22,169 nt of DNA from an uncultured Bacilli bacterium (GTDB lineage Bacteria; Bacillota_I; Bacilli_A; RF39; UBA660), in NCBI GenBank assembly GCA_934163035.1, contig CAKPJX010000016.1, forward strand, positions 1-22,169, read 5' to 3'. Of the stretch, positions 6,256-13,605 are shown in pieces. The stretch's first letter is position 1, and each line of letters begins with the position of its first letter. The position numbers and the translations under genes were made by a program. A model generated the notes under the pieces. It saw only the letters and a program-made list of their open reading frames with translations, was not told where the DNA came from and ran no database searches.

Positions 6256-6351
6256 AAAAAAAGACCCGTAGAGGTGCAACTCTATGAGCCAAAATGAAAA
6301 CCGTATAAGACTAACAAAACAACAATTAAGCTATAATGTAATTAGGTTTCC
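6256..6351 (-). ncRNA. Predicted antisense RNA 1 overlapping the integrase leader
   Basis: On the - strand there is an extended -10 (TGC then TATAAT, 6363-6358) with TTCCTT 17 bp upstream, giving a start near 6351. About 95 nt on, a hairpin (6290-6263) is followed by a run of seven T, a clear intrinsic terminator. No ORF of note lies within. The RNA is antisense to the int leader and contains TGTTTTGTTAGTCTTA, complementary to the xis-like mRNA leader at 5233-5248. Confidence 0.55.
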
Positions 6352-6364
6352 TCTTACATTATAG
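6331..6364. promoter_or_regulatory. Face-to-face -10 elements in an 11-bp inverted repeat
   Basis: CTATAATGTAA (6331-6341) and TTACATTATAG (6354-6364) are perfect inverted repeats that each carry TATAAT, one per strand, pointing at each other. This would place convergent starts for int and antisense RNA 1 within about 20 bp. The + strand -35 (GACTAA) is weak. Confidence 0.5.
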
Positions 6365-6394
6365 CACTAAAAATTAAATAAAGGAAGTGCTAAA

Positions 6395-7516
6395 ATGTCA
6401 ACTTTTAAAGACAAAGAAAAAACAAAAGATGGTAGACAATGGAGATTTAAAGTCTACTATCATAATTCAGAAGGTAAATTAGTACCTTACACATCTAAAC
6501 GCTATTTACTAGAGCGTGAAGCCAAGGCAGAAGAAAGAGTATTTTTACTTAATAGAGACGCTCCTGTAAAAAAGAAATTTTGCGTTGTAGCTGATGATTA
6601 CTTTAAATATGCAAAAGAAACTATTAAAGAATCCACTTATATTAGTTATTATCACAATTATATTAGACTTATTAAACCATTTTTTCAAAATAAGTTTATA
6701 GATGATATATGCGTATTAGATATTGAAAATTGGAAACAACAGTTAATGTCAAACTGCAAAGTTTCAACTTGCAATCAGTACATGGTTGCCCTAAGAGAAA
6801 TATTTAATTATGCAAACAGAAAATATGAATTAAAATATAATCCAGTGGCATTGGCTGGAAATATCAAACATAAAAATGACAATGTAGTTGATAACAAAGA
6901 AAAAATACGCTATATTACATATAATCAATTTTGTAAATTTATAAATGTTATTGAAGATAATTTATGGCATTGTTTCTACTATACACTATATTTTACTGGT
7001 ATGCGTAAAGGTGAAATATGTGCACTACAATGGAAAGATATAGACTTTGAAAAAAATAAAATTATTGTTAATAAAACCGTTTCATTTATAACGAATGAGA
7101 AACCATTTAAAATAACCTCTACTAAAACAGGCAAGAATAGAGAAATTAGTATGTCTAAAGGTCTGAAAGAAGAATTAATTAAGTATAATAAATTTGTTTC
7201 CAAGTATGCAGATTATTCTAGTAATTGGTTTGTATTCGGAAATGGAACAGTTTTAAGAGATTTTGAGATAAGAGATTCAAAAGAGAAATACTTTGAATTA
7301 GCTAAAGTAACGCCAATAACTATACATGAATTTAGACACTCGCATGTAAGTTTATGTATAAATGAATATATAAATTCTGGCGGAACTGACAGCACAAAAT
7401 TTTTCTTGATGATGTCGCAACGCATGGGGCACAGCATAAGGGTAATGCAAGATGTATATATGCACTTATTCCCTAGTATTCAAGACAAAATTGTAGATTT
7501 ATTAGATAATTTATAG
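6395..7516 (+). CDS. int: Tyrosine integrase of element 1
   Basis: 373 aa phage integrase. The N-terminal AP2-type arm-binding domain (about 1-55: GRQWRFKVYYHNSEGK) is followed by a SAM-like core-binding domain (about 62-155) and a catalytic domain (about 170-370). The active-site set is present: R204 in TGMRKGE, K244, H311-x-x-R314 in HEFRHSH, H346 in GHS and nucleophile Y355 in VYMHLF. SD AAGGAAG precedes the ATG. It is the rightmost gene of element 1; the attachment site should lie just downstream, in or beside the truncated leftward gene at 7520-7672. Expression is likely limited by the antisense RNA in its leader. Confidence 0.95.
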   Translation: MSTFKDKEKTKDGRQWRFKVYYHNSEGKLVPYTSKRYLLEREAKAEERVFLLNRDAPVKKKFCVVADDYFKYAKETIKESTYISYYHNYIRLIKPFFQNKFIDDICVLDIENWKQQLMSNCKVSTCNQYMVALREIFNYANRKYELKYNPVALAGNIKHKNDNVVDNKEKIRYITYNQFCKFINVIEDNLWHCFYYTLYFTGMRKGEICALQWKDIDFEKNKIIVNKTVSFITNEKPFKITSTKTGKNREISMSKGLKEELIKYNKFVSKYADYSSNWFVFGNGTVLRDFEIRDSKEKYFELAKVTPITIHEFRHSHVSLCINEYINSGGTDSTKFFLMMSQRMGHSIRVMQDVYMHLFPSIQDKIVDLLDNL

Positions 7517-7519
7517 TAA

Positions 7520-7672
7520 TTATTGGTACCTAAAATAGTACCTAAAAATTAGAAAAGCCTGAAAATACTGGGGATTAATAGTGCAATTATTATTTTGACT
7601 ATAATATATCTCTCCAGGTAGCAAATCATTCCTAATTTTAACTTTATCTCCTACTTTAAACTTTGTTTCCAT
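7520..7672 (-). pseudogene. Truncated small phage protein at the element 1/element 2 junction
   Basis: An ATG at 7672 with an upstream AAGGAAG opens a 50-codon frame beginning METKFKVGDKVKIRNDLLPG. The start resembles the KOW/SH3-like small phage family (FKVGDKVRIRxDL...), usually about 65-80 aa. After about residue 35 the similarity stops, and the frame reads FQAFLIFRYYFRYQ into DNA next to the integrase of element 1 (stop 4 bases after the int stop). I infer that element 1 inserted here and replaced the natural 3' end. Family assignment is from memory. Confidence 0.5.
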
Positions 7673-7696
7673 ATATTATTTTCTTCCTTTTTTTCA

Positions 7697-7981
7697 TTAT
7701 TCATCGCAAAACTTTTTTTCTATAACTTTTTTTAAATAATTAAATACGTTATCATTATCTTCTTTTACTTCTTCTTTATAATAGCAATCATAAGCATTCT
7801 TTATCCAATATAACGCTCTCATAGATAGTTCATCATCTTTTAATAATTCAAATAACATACTAAATTGAGTTCGGTGAGTATTTTTATCTAATTCACTATA
7901 TTTATTTATAAAATAATAAGCATCATAATCATTTAATAAATCGTCAATAGCATTTATATAATCTTCTTTTTTATATTTCAT
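7697..7981 (-). CDS. Hypothetical acidic phage protein
   Basis: 94 aa, acidic and aromatic-rich (DDLLNDYDAYYFINKYSELDK), predicted helical. It lies downstream of the PcfJ-like gene in the same leftward run. No domain recognised; the function could be anything from nuclease inhibitor to structural accessory. Confidence 0.7.
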   Translation of the reverse strand: MKYKKEDYINAIDDLLNDYDAYYFINKYSELDKNTHRTQFSMLFELLKDDELSMRALYWIKNAYDCYYKEEVKEDNDNVFNYLKKVIEKKFCDE

Positions 7982-8024
7982 AATTCTTTTTCCTATCTAA
8001 CTAAATGTAATCACAATTCATTTT

Positions 8025-9428
8025 CTAAACATCCGTAGCAATCATTCTTTTTAAAATTGTATTTTCCCACAAATTTAAAAATTTGTTTTGATCCTTTGTA
8101 ACTTTTTCATTGTTTTTAGTTCTCTTTTGAACTACTTTATTTTCTCTAACCTCAACAGTTACTAAAGAGTGATTTATATCTTTTATCAATCTCATAAAAT
8201 AAATATCACATTGACCTTTTGCTACTCTTTCAGCATATGTTTTAACACAGTTGTTTTGCTGACTAGATTCGTCAATTAACTCCTCAATAGATTTAACTGG
8301 ATATATGACATATTTTTTATCTTGGAATTCATTTATTTTAATTTTTGCATATCTTTGACTAATTTTTTTAGTTATAATTCTGTCTTTTTTTATTTGAAGT
8401 TGATGTTGTAAAGTATCATGCTGGTTCTTTAAATTTTGAGGATACAGTATTTTTTTATCTTTTAAATTCATTTTTTGTTCATTTGCCATCGATATATAAT
8501 CTAAATACATATAAATATCTTTATCTCTAATGTTGTATTTCATTAAATCGTATGGTTTGCAATACTTCAATAATTCATCTAATCGATATACATCAGTAAA
8601 ATATTTAACAAGTTCATAATCCATAATTTTTAATTTTTGCAGAACAGCCAATTCATTATATGAAATATTATTTTCTATCATAAAATTTAAATAACTTCTA
8701 TCAAGTTTAAATACATCTTCAAATTTTCCTTTTTTAAATTCAAAATAATTAGCCGCTAAATTATATAGCTTTGCTTTAGTTAAAAGCTCTAAAATATAAT
8801 TATTTTCATTTATTCCTTTTAATATGTCGCAAACATTAATCTCAGCATTATCAAATATTAATTTTGGATCATAATATTTGGTTATCAATGTATCTTTATC
8901 CACAAAGCATTTCCCATATATCATTACATAATATTCAGGTTTCCAATATTTAGTTTTTTCCCAATAATTAATATACCAATAACCAGCCATATTCCTTCTC
9001 ATATTATTTGCTATTATTTTCAATTCTATAGTACCGTTACTATTAATAATTTGTCTAGCATATTCAGTAACTATAAAATTCATCTTCTTAGTTGATTTTA
9101 AATAAGAACTTACTATTTCATAATTTCTTATTATGTATTTATCATTGAATTTTATTAAATACATAAAATAACCTTTATTTATATAATTAGTAGTTCTTTT
9201 AACTAATAATTTCTTTTTACAAATTGGACACTCAATATACTCATTAATTTTACATTTTTTTTGAAATTCACTTGTACAACATGAGCAATAGCAATTGTTT
9301 TTATCTTTAATGCAAATGTATTCTTTTTGATTGTCTAAAAATTTTTTAAAATCTTTAGAATCTATATAGCTATCAATATAATTATTAAGATTATCTATTT
9401 TTTCTTTTAGTTTTTTCTTAATATACAT
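8025..9428 (-). CDS. PcfJ-like protein
   Basis: 467 aa. It has an N-terminal zinc-ribbon-like cluster (Cys at about 46, 48, 50, 51, 59, 67, 70) and a C-terminal PcfJ domain (about 370-450) with YPVKSIEELIDESSQQNNCV, then IYFMRLIKDINHSLVTVEV and VVQKRTKNNE. The family is named for a gene of conjugative plasmid pCF10 and is also widespread in phages and integrative elements; its molecular role is not established. It is translationally coupled to the PcfK-like gene upstream by TAATG, and this pairing confirms the identification. The middle of the protein is divergent. Confidence 0.88.
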   Translation of the reverse strand: MYIKKKLKEKIDNLNNYIDSYIDSKDFKKFLDNQKEYICIKDKNNCYCSCCTSEFQKKCKINEYIECPICKKKLLVKRTTNYINKGYFMYLIKFNDKYIIRNYEIVSSYLKSTKKMNFIVTEYARQIINSNGTIELKIIANNMRRNMAGYWYINYWEKTKYWKPEYYVMIYGKCFVDKDTLITKYYDPKLIFDNAEINVCDILKGINENNYILELLTKAKLYNLAANYFEFKKGKFEDVFKLDRSYLNFMIENNISYNELAVLQKLKIMDYELVKYFTDVYRLDELLKYCKPYDLMKYNIRDKDIYMYLDYISMANEQKMNLKDKKILYPQNLKNQHDTLQHQLQIKKDRIITKKISQRYAKIKINEFQDKKYVIYPVKSIEELIDESSQQNNCVKTYAERVAKGQCDIYFMRLIKDINHSLVTVEVRENKVVQKRTKNNEKVTKDQNKFLNLWENTILKRMIATDV

Positions 9429-9784
9429 TAAAATAATGTTAATTGTCCTTCAGGAACCCATTCATTTGCTTTCTTTAATGTTCCTGTAACAATCTCTTTC
9501 TTTTCCTCATTTTTATTTGGTCTTATGTTTAGATCTTTATTTGTTTCATCCCAATAATGTATAGCCCAACTATATACAACTTCATCTTCAATAATAGCCA
9601 TCCCATTTTTACTTTGTTTTAATGCCAAAGATTTTATAAAATCTACCATTTGCGTTAAATTTTTTTCTTCATTTAAATATTTGTCATTCATATCCTCTCT
9701 TTTTAATAAATATTCAACTATTTTTAGCAAAGCCTTATCCTTAATTTCACTAGATAAAATTTTTATTCTTTCTATTCCTTTCAT
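9428..9784 (-). CDS. PcfK-like protein
   Basis: 118 aa from the ATG at 9784, chosen over an in-frame ATG six codons upstream because AAAGGAGAAAAT sits just before it. The C-terminal half carries the PcfK signature: an ATxxxVxxWA-like stretch seen here as EVVYSWAIHYWDE, and an end of the form WxPEGQLTLF. It partners with PcfJ, whose ATG overlaps this stop. Function unknown; the pair is common in conjugative elements and phage early regions. Confidence 0.85.
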   Translation of the reverse strand: MKGIERIKILSSEIKDKALLKIVEYLLKREDMNDKYLNEEKNLTQMVDFIKSLALKQSKNGMAIIEDEVVYSWAIHYWDETNKDLNIRPNKNEEKKEIVTGTLKKANEWVPEGQLTLF

Positions 9785-9813
9785 ATTTTCTCCTTTTAAC
9801 AATATTTTTCTTA

Positions 9814-10200
9814 CTATCTCTTCACCTTATAAGCAATATCATTGAATTGCTCTTTTGTAACTATGGTTTCAATATCTTTAATGTAAATAAAACTATATTT
9901 TTCATGACCAGTTAAATGTATTTTGCCTTCATTCAATTCCTCATCGCCTAACACATCAGGTTTTACTACATAATCAACCTTTTCGCCGTTTATATAATCG
10001 CCAGGCTCTATCAAATCTATAACATTAAAACTCATTTTTGGTTCATAATCGTTTATAAATCTATTAATATCCATACTACTAATAGTATCAGCCCAATGAT
10101 CGGTCCAGAAATCATCAAACACAACATAGTTATCTTCTATTTCCAAAATTTTATTGATTTTGCCTTCAAATCTAACATACATTCCAATTCTTAAATCCAT
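9814..10200 (-). CDS. Conserved phage protein (IDLIEPGDYING family)
   Basis: 128 aa. It starts DLRIGMYVRFEGKINKILEI, has the middle motif FNVIDLIEPGDYINGEKVDYV and ends in IETIVTKEQFNDIAYKV. This is a common protein of Bacillota phages and integrative elements, looking like an SH3/KOW-type beta-rich fold. Four bases separate it from the gene before. Function unknown. Confidence 0.82.
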   Translation of the reverse strand: MDLRIGMYVRFEGKINKILEIEDNYVVFDDFWTDHWADTISSMDINRFINDYEPKMSFNVIDLIEPGDYINGEKVDYVVKPDVLGDEELNEGKIHLTGHEKYSFIYIKDIETIVTKEQFNDIAYKVKR

Positions 10201-10203
10201 TTT

Positions 10204-10344
10204 TTACTCACTTTCTAATGGGTCAATTTCTTCTAGCTGAACATAATTACAAAAACATTCCTTACTGCAAAATATATTTTCATCTTCACTATCAAAGTAT
10301 TTCATTTGTAGAAAATTATCCAAATATTCATAATGTGTATCCAT
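10204..10344 (-). CDS. 46-aa cysteine-containing phage peptide
   Basis: MDTHYEYLDNFLQMKYFDSE, then a FCSKECFCNY cysteine cluster that might bind a metal. It ends 3 bases before the next gene, consistent with an operon gene, although its SD is weak (an AGAAAGGTG lies rather far upstream). Function unknown. Confidence 0.6.
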   Translation of the reverse strand: MDTHYEYLDNFLQMKYFDSEDENIFCSKECFCNYVQLEEIDPLESE

Positions 10345-10394
10345 TTCCGTATTTATTTTTTCACCTTTCTTTTAAATACAAATATTTTATATGT

Positions 10395-10544
10395 TTATTC
10401 GTCTTCATGTAAAAAATCTTTATAAATTTCAACTAATTCAATAAAAGTTTGTATTATACAATCATCATCAAACTCCTCAATATCTGGTTCTTCGTTTAGT
10501 TTTTTTGCTAACTCTATTAATTCGTCTAACTCTTTTATTTTCAT
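10395..10544 (-). CDS. 49-aa acidic phage peptide
   Basis: MKIKELDELIELAKKLNEEP, then an acidic helical tail ending FLHEDE. GAGGAG lies upstream but is spaced widely. Same direction and codon use as its neighbours. Function unknown. Confidence 0.62.
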   Translation of the reverse strand: MKIKELDELIELAKKLNEEPDIEEFDDDCIIQTFIELVEIYKDFLHEDE

Positions 10545-10586
10545 TTGTTATTTTATCTCCTCATATCTATCGCAAACCGTTTTTTC

Positions 10587-10877
10587 TTAATTGGTAATGT
10601 CAACATTATTTAACCACCCCAATTCTTCTATTTGTTTTTGTATGGCCATAAACACTTTAATATCACAGTGCATGGGCGTATTTTTCATTCTAAAGCCTTT
10701 TTTTACATAAGTATCATCGAGGCAAGCACAAGCAAATTTTTTGCTTGTGTTGTCAAATGTAATTCTTTGCGTATGCTGTGGTGTAGTTCTTTGATACATA
10801 ACTAATCTTTCGTAATTAGGATTACTTGTTTTTAACAATTCAAATCCTAATTCATTAAACATTTCATTTGCACTCAT
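10587..10877 (-). CDS. Conserved small phage protein
   Basis: 96 aa starting MSANEMFNELGFELLK. The protein alternates strands and helices (VMYQRTTPQHTQRITFD, DIKVFMAIQKQIEELGWL), a pattern I associate with a common early-region Bacillota phage protein of unknown function. It is coupled to the DUF6273-like gene by an ATGA overlap. Confidence 0.78.
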   Translation of the reverse strand: MSANEMFNELGFELLKTSNPNYERLVMYQRTTPQHTQRITFDNTSKKFACACLDDTYVKKGFRMKNTPMHCDIKVFMAIQKQIEELGWLNNVDITN

Positions 10878-11515
10878 ACAGTACCTACCTTTTCTATCTT
10901 TTGATTGTCAGATTTCAGAGTTATAACTGGGCGGACACCTGCAAATCCGTCAGTCGTTTCATCACTAAACATTTTACCAGTATCATCAAAATAATCAGAA
11001 TCAGAATCAATTGTCCAAATGCTTCGACAATCGTTAGTGTATATTGCTGGAGACATAGTCCAACAATTATAATCAGGCATAATGCGTTTATACTCCCATA
11101 ATTCATAAATATCAATAACAGTTGGTATTCTTATATAATCGTATGAATATTTATCTAAATCGAAGTTTATTTTCATCCCAATCAATTCATTCTTATTAAA
11201 TTCTTTCAAAAATTCGGTATTTAGGCCTCTCTTAATTTCAGTTATATTCCAGTCTGAATTTTTAAGTAAATTATATTCACGATTGTCATTCAAACAATAT
11301 GCTATAAAATTAGCACATAGATACTTACTGTCAAATATTTTTTTCATTTTTTCTTCAGATAAACAATTTTTCATCATAAGTGTTAATTTATCATTTTTAA
11401 CATTAATGACAATCCACTTATAACCATTATATTTAACTAAATCATACACTTTATATGTCTTAGGTTCTTCCAATTTAACATATTTAACCCCATTTATTAT
11501 TAATTCTTTTTCCAT
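10874..11515 (-). CDS. DUF6273-like protein
   Basis: 213 aa. Residues about 20-45 (YKVYDLVKYNGYKWIVINVKND) and the end GFAGVRPVITLKSD match the DUF6273-type module. Between them are the tyrosine/tryptophan-rich IPTVIDIYELWEY and YNCWTMSPAIYTND stretches expected of a formylglycine/C-type-lectin-like fold. Such domains are often found in surface, tail or diversified binding proteins, so it is odd in an early operon. No signal peptide is visible. Binding function is inferred only. Confidence 0.7.
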   Translation of the reverse strand: MEKELIINGVKYVKLEEPKTYKVYDLVKYNGYKWIVINVKNDKLTLMMKNCLSEEKMKKIFDSKYLCANFIAYCLNDNREYNLLKNSDWNITEIKRGLNTEFLKEFNKNELIGMKINFDLDKYSYDYIRIPTVIDIYELWEYKRIMPDYNCWTMSPAIYTNDCRSIWTIDSDSDYFDDTGKMFSDETTDGFAGVRPVITLKSDNQKIEKVGTV

Positions 11516-11516
11516 A

Positions 11517-11678
11517 CTATTTTTCTTCCTTTGTTTTGATAGTTTTTCTTGAATTTATTACTTCAATTCTTCTTTTGTTAAATTGCTTTAGTTTAGATAA
11601 AGTCCATTTTTTAGTACACATTCCACATTCTTTTAATAAATTAATATATTCTTTCTTAGTTAATCCCTTATAATTCAT
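11517..11678 (-). CDS. 53-aa basic phage peptide
   Basis: Starts MNYKGLTKKEYINLLKECGM with a good SD (AAGGAAAAT) and ends in a lysine-rich tail. It contains a CxxxC-like pair (ECGMCTKKW), possibly one metal or redox half-site. Its stop is 1 base from the start of the DUF6273-like gene. Function unknown. Confidence 0.72.
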   Translation of the reverse strand: MNYKGLTKKEYINLLKECGMCTKKWTLSKLKQFNKRRIEVINSRKTIKTKEEK

Positions 11679-11681
11679 ATT

Positions 11682-11903
11682 TTAATTTTCCTTTCTTAAA
11701 ACCAATCTTTTACTTTTATTTAAAGTTCTCAAAAGTATAATCTTCTCAGTCTTTTGAGTTTTGTTATATTTTTTAACCATTACCCCATAATAACTATTTT
11801 CTGCTACTATTTTTCTAACGAATAGATACATTCTATTAATATCCTTTGTTGATTGATAATCCATCCAGCCTTGGCTGTCTAATACGCTTATTTTATAAAT
11901 CAT
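11682..11903 (-). CDS. Hypothetical small phage protein
   Basis: 73 aa, MIYKISVLDSQGWMDYQSTK, with a basic C-terminal half (KTEKIILLRTLNKSKRLVLRKE). Fits tightly between neighbours of the same strand. No domain recognised. Confidence 0.7.
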   Translation of the reverse strand: MIYKISVLDSQGWMDYQSTKDINRMYLFVRKIVAENSYYGVMVKKYNKTQKTEKIILLRTLNKSKRLVLRKEN

Positions 11904-11910
11904 TTTACTA

Positions 11911-12240
11911 TCATTCTCCCTGACAATTGTAGCAGTCGCCTATTTTTATTTCTTCGTATTCCTTTTCCGACACATTTACCCAGAGTGCTTTATTATCCTT
12001 TTGAAGTTTAATAGTCCATCTCTCTGGATAAGTTGTTGGTATACTAATAACATTAGAACTTGTATAAGTTACAAAAGCAGCCTGATATTGCTTGTCAACT
12101 ACAATTCCACTATATTCTCCAAAAGATAATTCTTTAGAAAATGCAATGACAATTATTAACACGGTCAATACTACAGTTAATGCCATTATTATTTCGGAAA
12201 CGCTTAATCCTTCAAAGTCAAAATCAAATCTTTTATACAT
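11911..12240 (-). CDS. Membrane-anchored hypothetical protein
   Basis: 109 aa with one membrane helix near residues 15-35 (SEIIMALTVVLTVLIIVIAF). A probably external beta-rich domain follows (EYSGIVVDKQYQAAFVTY, then WVNVSEKEYEEIKIGDCYNC). In size and layout it resembles small phage proteins that follow a membrane anchor with an OB-like domain. Function unknown. Confidence 0.72.
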   Translation of the reverse strand: MYKRFDFDFEGLSVSEIIMALTVVLTVLIIVIAFSKELSFGEYSGIVVDKQYQAAFVTYTSSNVISIPTTYPERWTIKLQKDNKALWVNVSEKEYEEIKIGDCYNCQGE

Positions 12241-12257
12241 TCCTTTAAAACCCTTTC

Positions 12258-12329
12258 TTAATCTCTACTAGCAGCCAAAATACACATAAGTATAATACCT
12301 GTAATTAACCCCATAATATAACTTGTCAT
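12258..12329 (-). CDS. 23-aa single-pass membrane peptide
   Basis: MTSYIMGLITGIILMCILAA followed by SRD, one membrane helix. A good SD (GGGGAGATAGT) precedes the ATG. It fills an otherwise empty gap in the operon. Very short, so moderate confidence. Confidence 0.6.
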   Translation of the reverse strand: MTSYIMGLITGIILMCILAASRD

Positions 12330-12350
12330 ACTATCTCCCCTTCTACTTTT

Positions 12351-12740
12351 TTAACAATTATCATTCAATATCTCCAATCTTCTTAAAATTTCAACTTTAA
12401 ATCTATCTCTTTCACTCATTATAGGAACTCCTCTCCATACTTCTAAGCGCTTACTGTGACCTACTAATAATAGATTTTCTGGTTCTATACAAAGTAAATA
12501 GATATATTTTCCTTGTCTTTCATAAACAACCTTTATTTGACCATAAATGGTCTTAAATATAGAGTCTGTAAAGATATTAATTTTATTTATTCCTTTCTTT
12601 ACTTTTCTTATTCCAGCAGCACCAATATTAAACATTAAGTCTTTGTAACTCCTCATACAGTAGTATTTAAGGCTTCTAAGTTCTTTGTCAAATAATGGTG
12701 TTGTTTGTATCAACGCAGTATCAATAGTTGAATCACTCAT
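12351..12740 (-). CDS. Hypothetical phage protein
   Basis: 129 aa, basic, beginning MSDSTIDTALIQTTPLFDKE. The middle (IYGQIKVVYERQGKYIYLLC) suggests a beta-sheet domain and the end (RDRFKVEILRRLEIL) a helix. The start overlaps the preceding gene's stop by four bases (ATGA type). It occupies the place where late-transcription regulators are often found, but I see no HTH and do not assign one. Confidence 0.72.
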   Translation of the reverse strand: MSDSTIDTALIQTTPLFDKELRSLKYYCMRSYKDLMFNIGAAGIRKVKKGINKINIFTDSIFKTIYGQIKVVYERQGKYIYLLCIEPENLLLVGHSKRLEVWRGVPIMSERDRFKVEILRRLEILNDNC

Positions 12741-12904
12741 TTTTTAAAAGCCCTCTCTTTTCCAATAGATTTATGATTATTAACTTTATTAAAATCACTT
12801 ATATTCCTTTTTCTTTCTTCAAGAAAATATTTAATTATCTGGACCTCAATAATAAACATAATTAAGATTTCAAAGAGTTTTACATACAAATCAAGATTCT
12901 TCAT
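12737..12904 (-). CDS. Small membrane protein
   Basis: 55 aa from the ATG at 12904 (an upstream in-frame ATG overlaps the SD GAGGAG). Hydrophobic residues about 5-28 form one membrane segment, followed by a basic tail. It overlaps the end of the coiled-coil gene. Function unknown. Confidence 0.65.
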   Translation of the reverse strand: MKNLDLYVKLFEILIMFIIEVQIIKYFLEERKRNISDFNKVNNHKSIGKERAFKK

Positions 12905-13265
12905 AGTTAAACTCCTCATTGATATAATTTCTGACTGGGCTTCGACTTGTTACACTACTCTTAATTTTCATCATTTGCGGTTTAACAGGCCTACCAGGTC
13001 TAACTTTTGTTAGGGTATAACTATTTTTTGACTGTTTTTCTAATTGAGCTATCTTCAAGTTTAAAGATTTAACCTCATCTATTGATTTTTCATTATCAGA
13101 TAGTAACAATTTATTTTGCGTAATAAGATTATTATTTTCTCTTGTTAAGTTGTCATTAGTTAGGTTTAACTCTTCGATTTTTTTCTTTAAATCGTTAATT
13201 TTTAACTTTAAATTTTCTATTTCAGATACAGCTTTTTCATAATCTTTCTTGTAAAACAGTTTCAT
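12891..13265 (-). CDS. Coiled-coil protein with basic tail
   Basis: 124 aa. Residues about 8-80 are an almost uninterrupted leucine/asparagine heptad coil (IENLKLKINDLKKKIEELNL and on). The tail holds VRPGRPVKPQMMKIKSSV, with an AT-hook-like GRP core that could touch the minor groove of AT-rich DNA. SD AAAGGG. It might be a DNA-associated scaffold; that is inference. Confidence 0.72.
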   Translation of the reverse strand: MKLFYKKDYEKAVSEIENLKLKINDLKKKIEELNLTNDNLTRENNNLITQNKLLLSDNEKSIDEVKSLNLKIAQLEKQSKNSYTLTKVRPGRPVKPQMMKIKSSVTSRSPVRNYINEEFNYEES

Positions 13266-13368
13266 TTTTTTCCCTTTCTATCCTTATCTCTTCTCTTAAG
13301 ATGTAAGCAATAGCATTTAATATAGTTCCTACAGCTATCAAGATTATAGATAATATTACATTAATCAT
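13237..13368 (-). CDS. 43-aa membrane peptide overlapping the coiled-coil gene
   Basis: MINVILSIILIAVGTILNAI, then a charged tail (REEIRIEREKNETVLQERL). One membrane helix with a cytoplasmic charged end. It starts right after the stop of the gene at 13369 and runs 29 bases into the next gene in another frame. Supported by position and a continuous hydrophobic helix. Confidence 0.6.
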   Translation of the reverse strand: MINVILSIILIAVGTILNAIAYILREEIRIEREKNETVLQERL

Positions 13369-13605
13369 TTAATTCACCAGTCCTTTAAAGGTTGATAAAA
13401 TCTCATTTCTATCTTTTATTGCCATATAGCCTTTTCTACTAGAAGCAATATAAATATCAGTATCTTGATTTATAAAATTAATATTATTTACTATAACTAA
13501 ATGTTTTAATTGCTTTTCATCTATCCTAATACCACCCTGATTTAACTCACTGACACAATCTTTAGCTTTCTTCCAATCTGTCAAATCTATCAATTCGTAT
13601 ATCAT
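13369..13605 (-). CDS. Small conserved phage protein (copy of the gene at 1-213)
   Basis: 78 aa, MIYELIDLTDWKKAKDC, ending STFKGLVN. Bases 13453-13550 differ from 61-158 of element 1 at a single position, so this cassette was exchanged recently. It overlaps the NinB-like gene by 44 bases in both elements. Function unknown. Confidence 0.78.
   Translation of the reverse strand: MIYELIDLTDWKKAKDCVSELNQGGIRIDEKQLKHLVIVNNINFINQDTDIYIASSRKGYMAIKDRNEILSTFKGLVN

Noticed and set aside
6331..6364. Inverted repeat considered as a terminator before int
   Set aside because: The stem is A/T-rich and has no T-run; each arm contains TATAAT, so a promoter pair fits better.
7520..7545. TTGGTACCT resembling the tRNA-Leu 3' end (TTGGTGCCT)
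   Set aside because: Only 8 of 9 bases match and the following tRNA bases do not; too weak to call a second attachment site.
10218..10412. 64-codon + strand ORF
   Set aside because: Overlaps two supported leftward small genes and has no SD or terminator.
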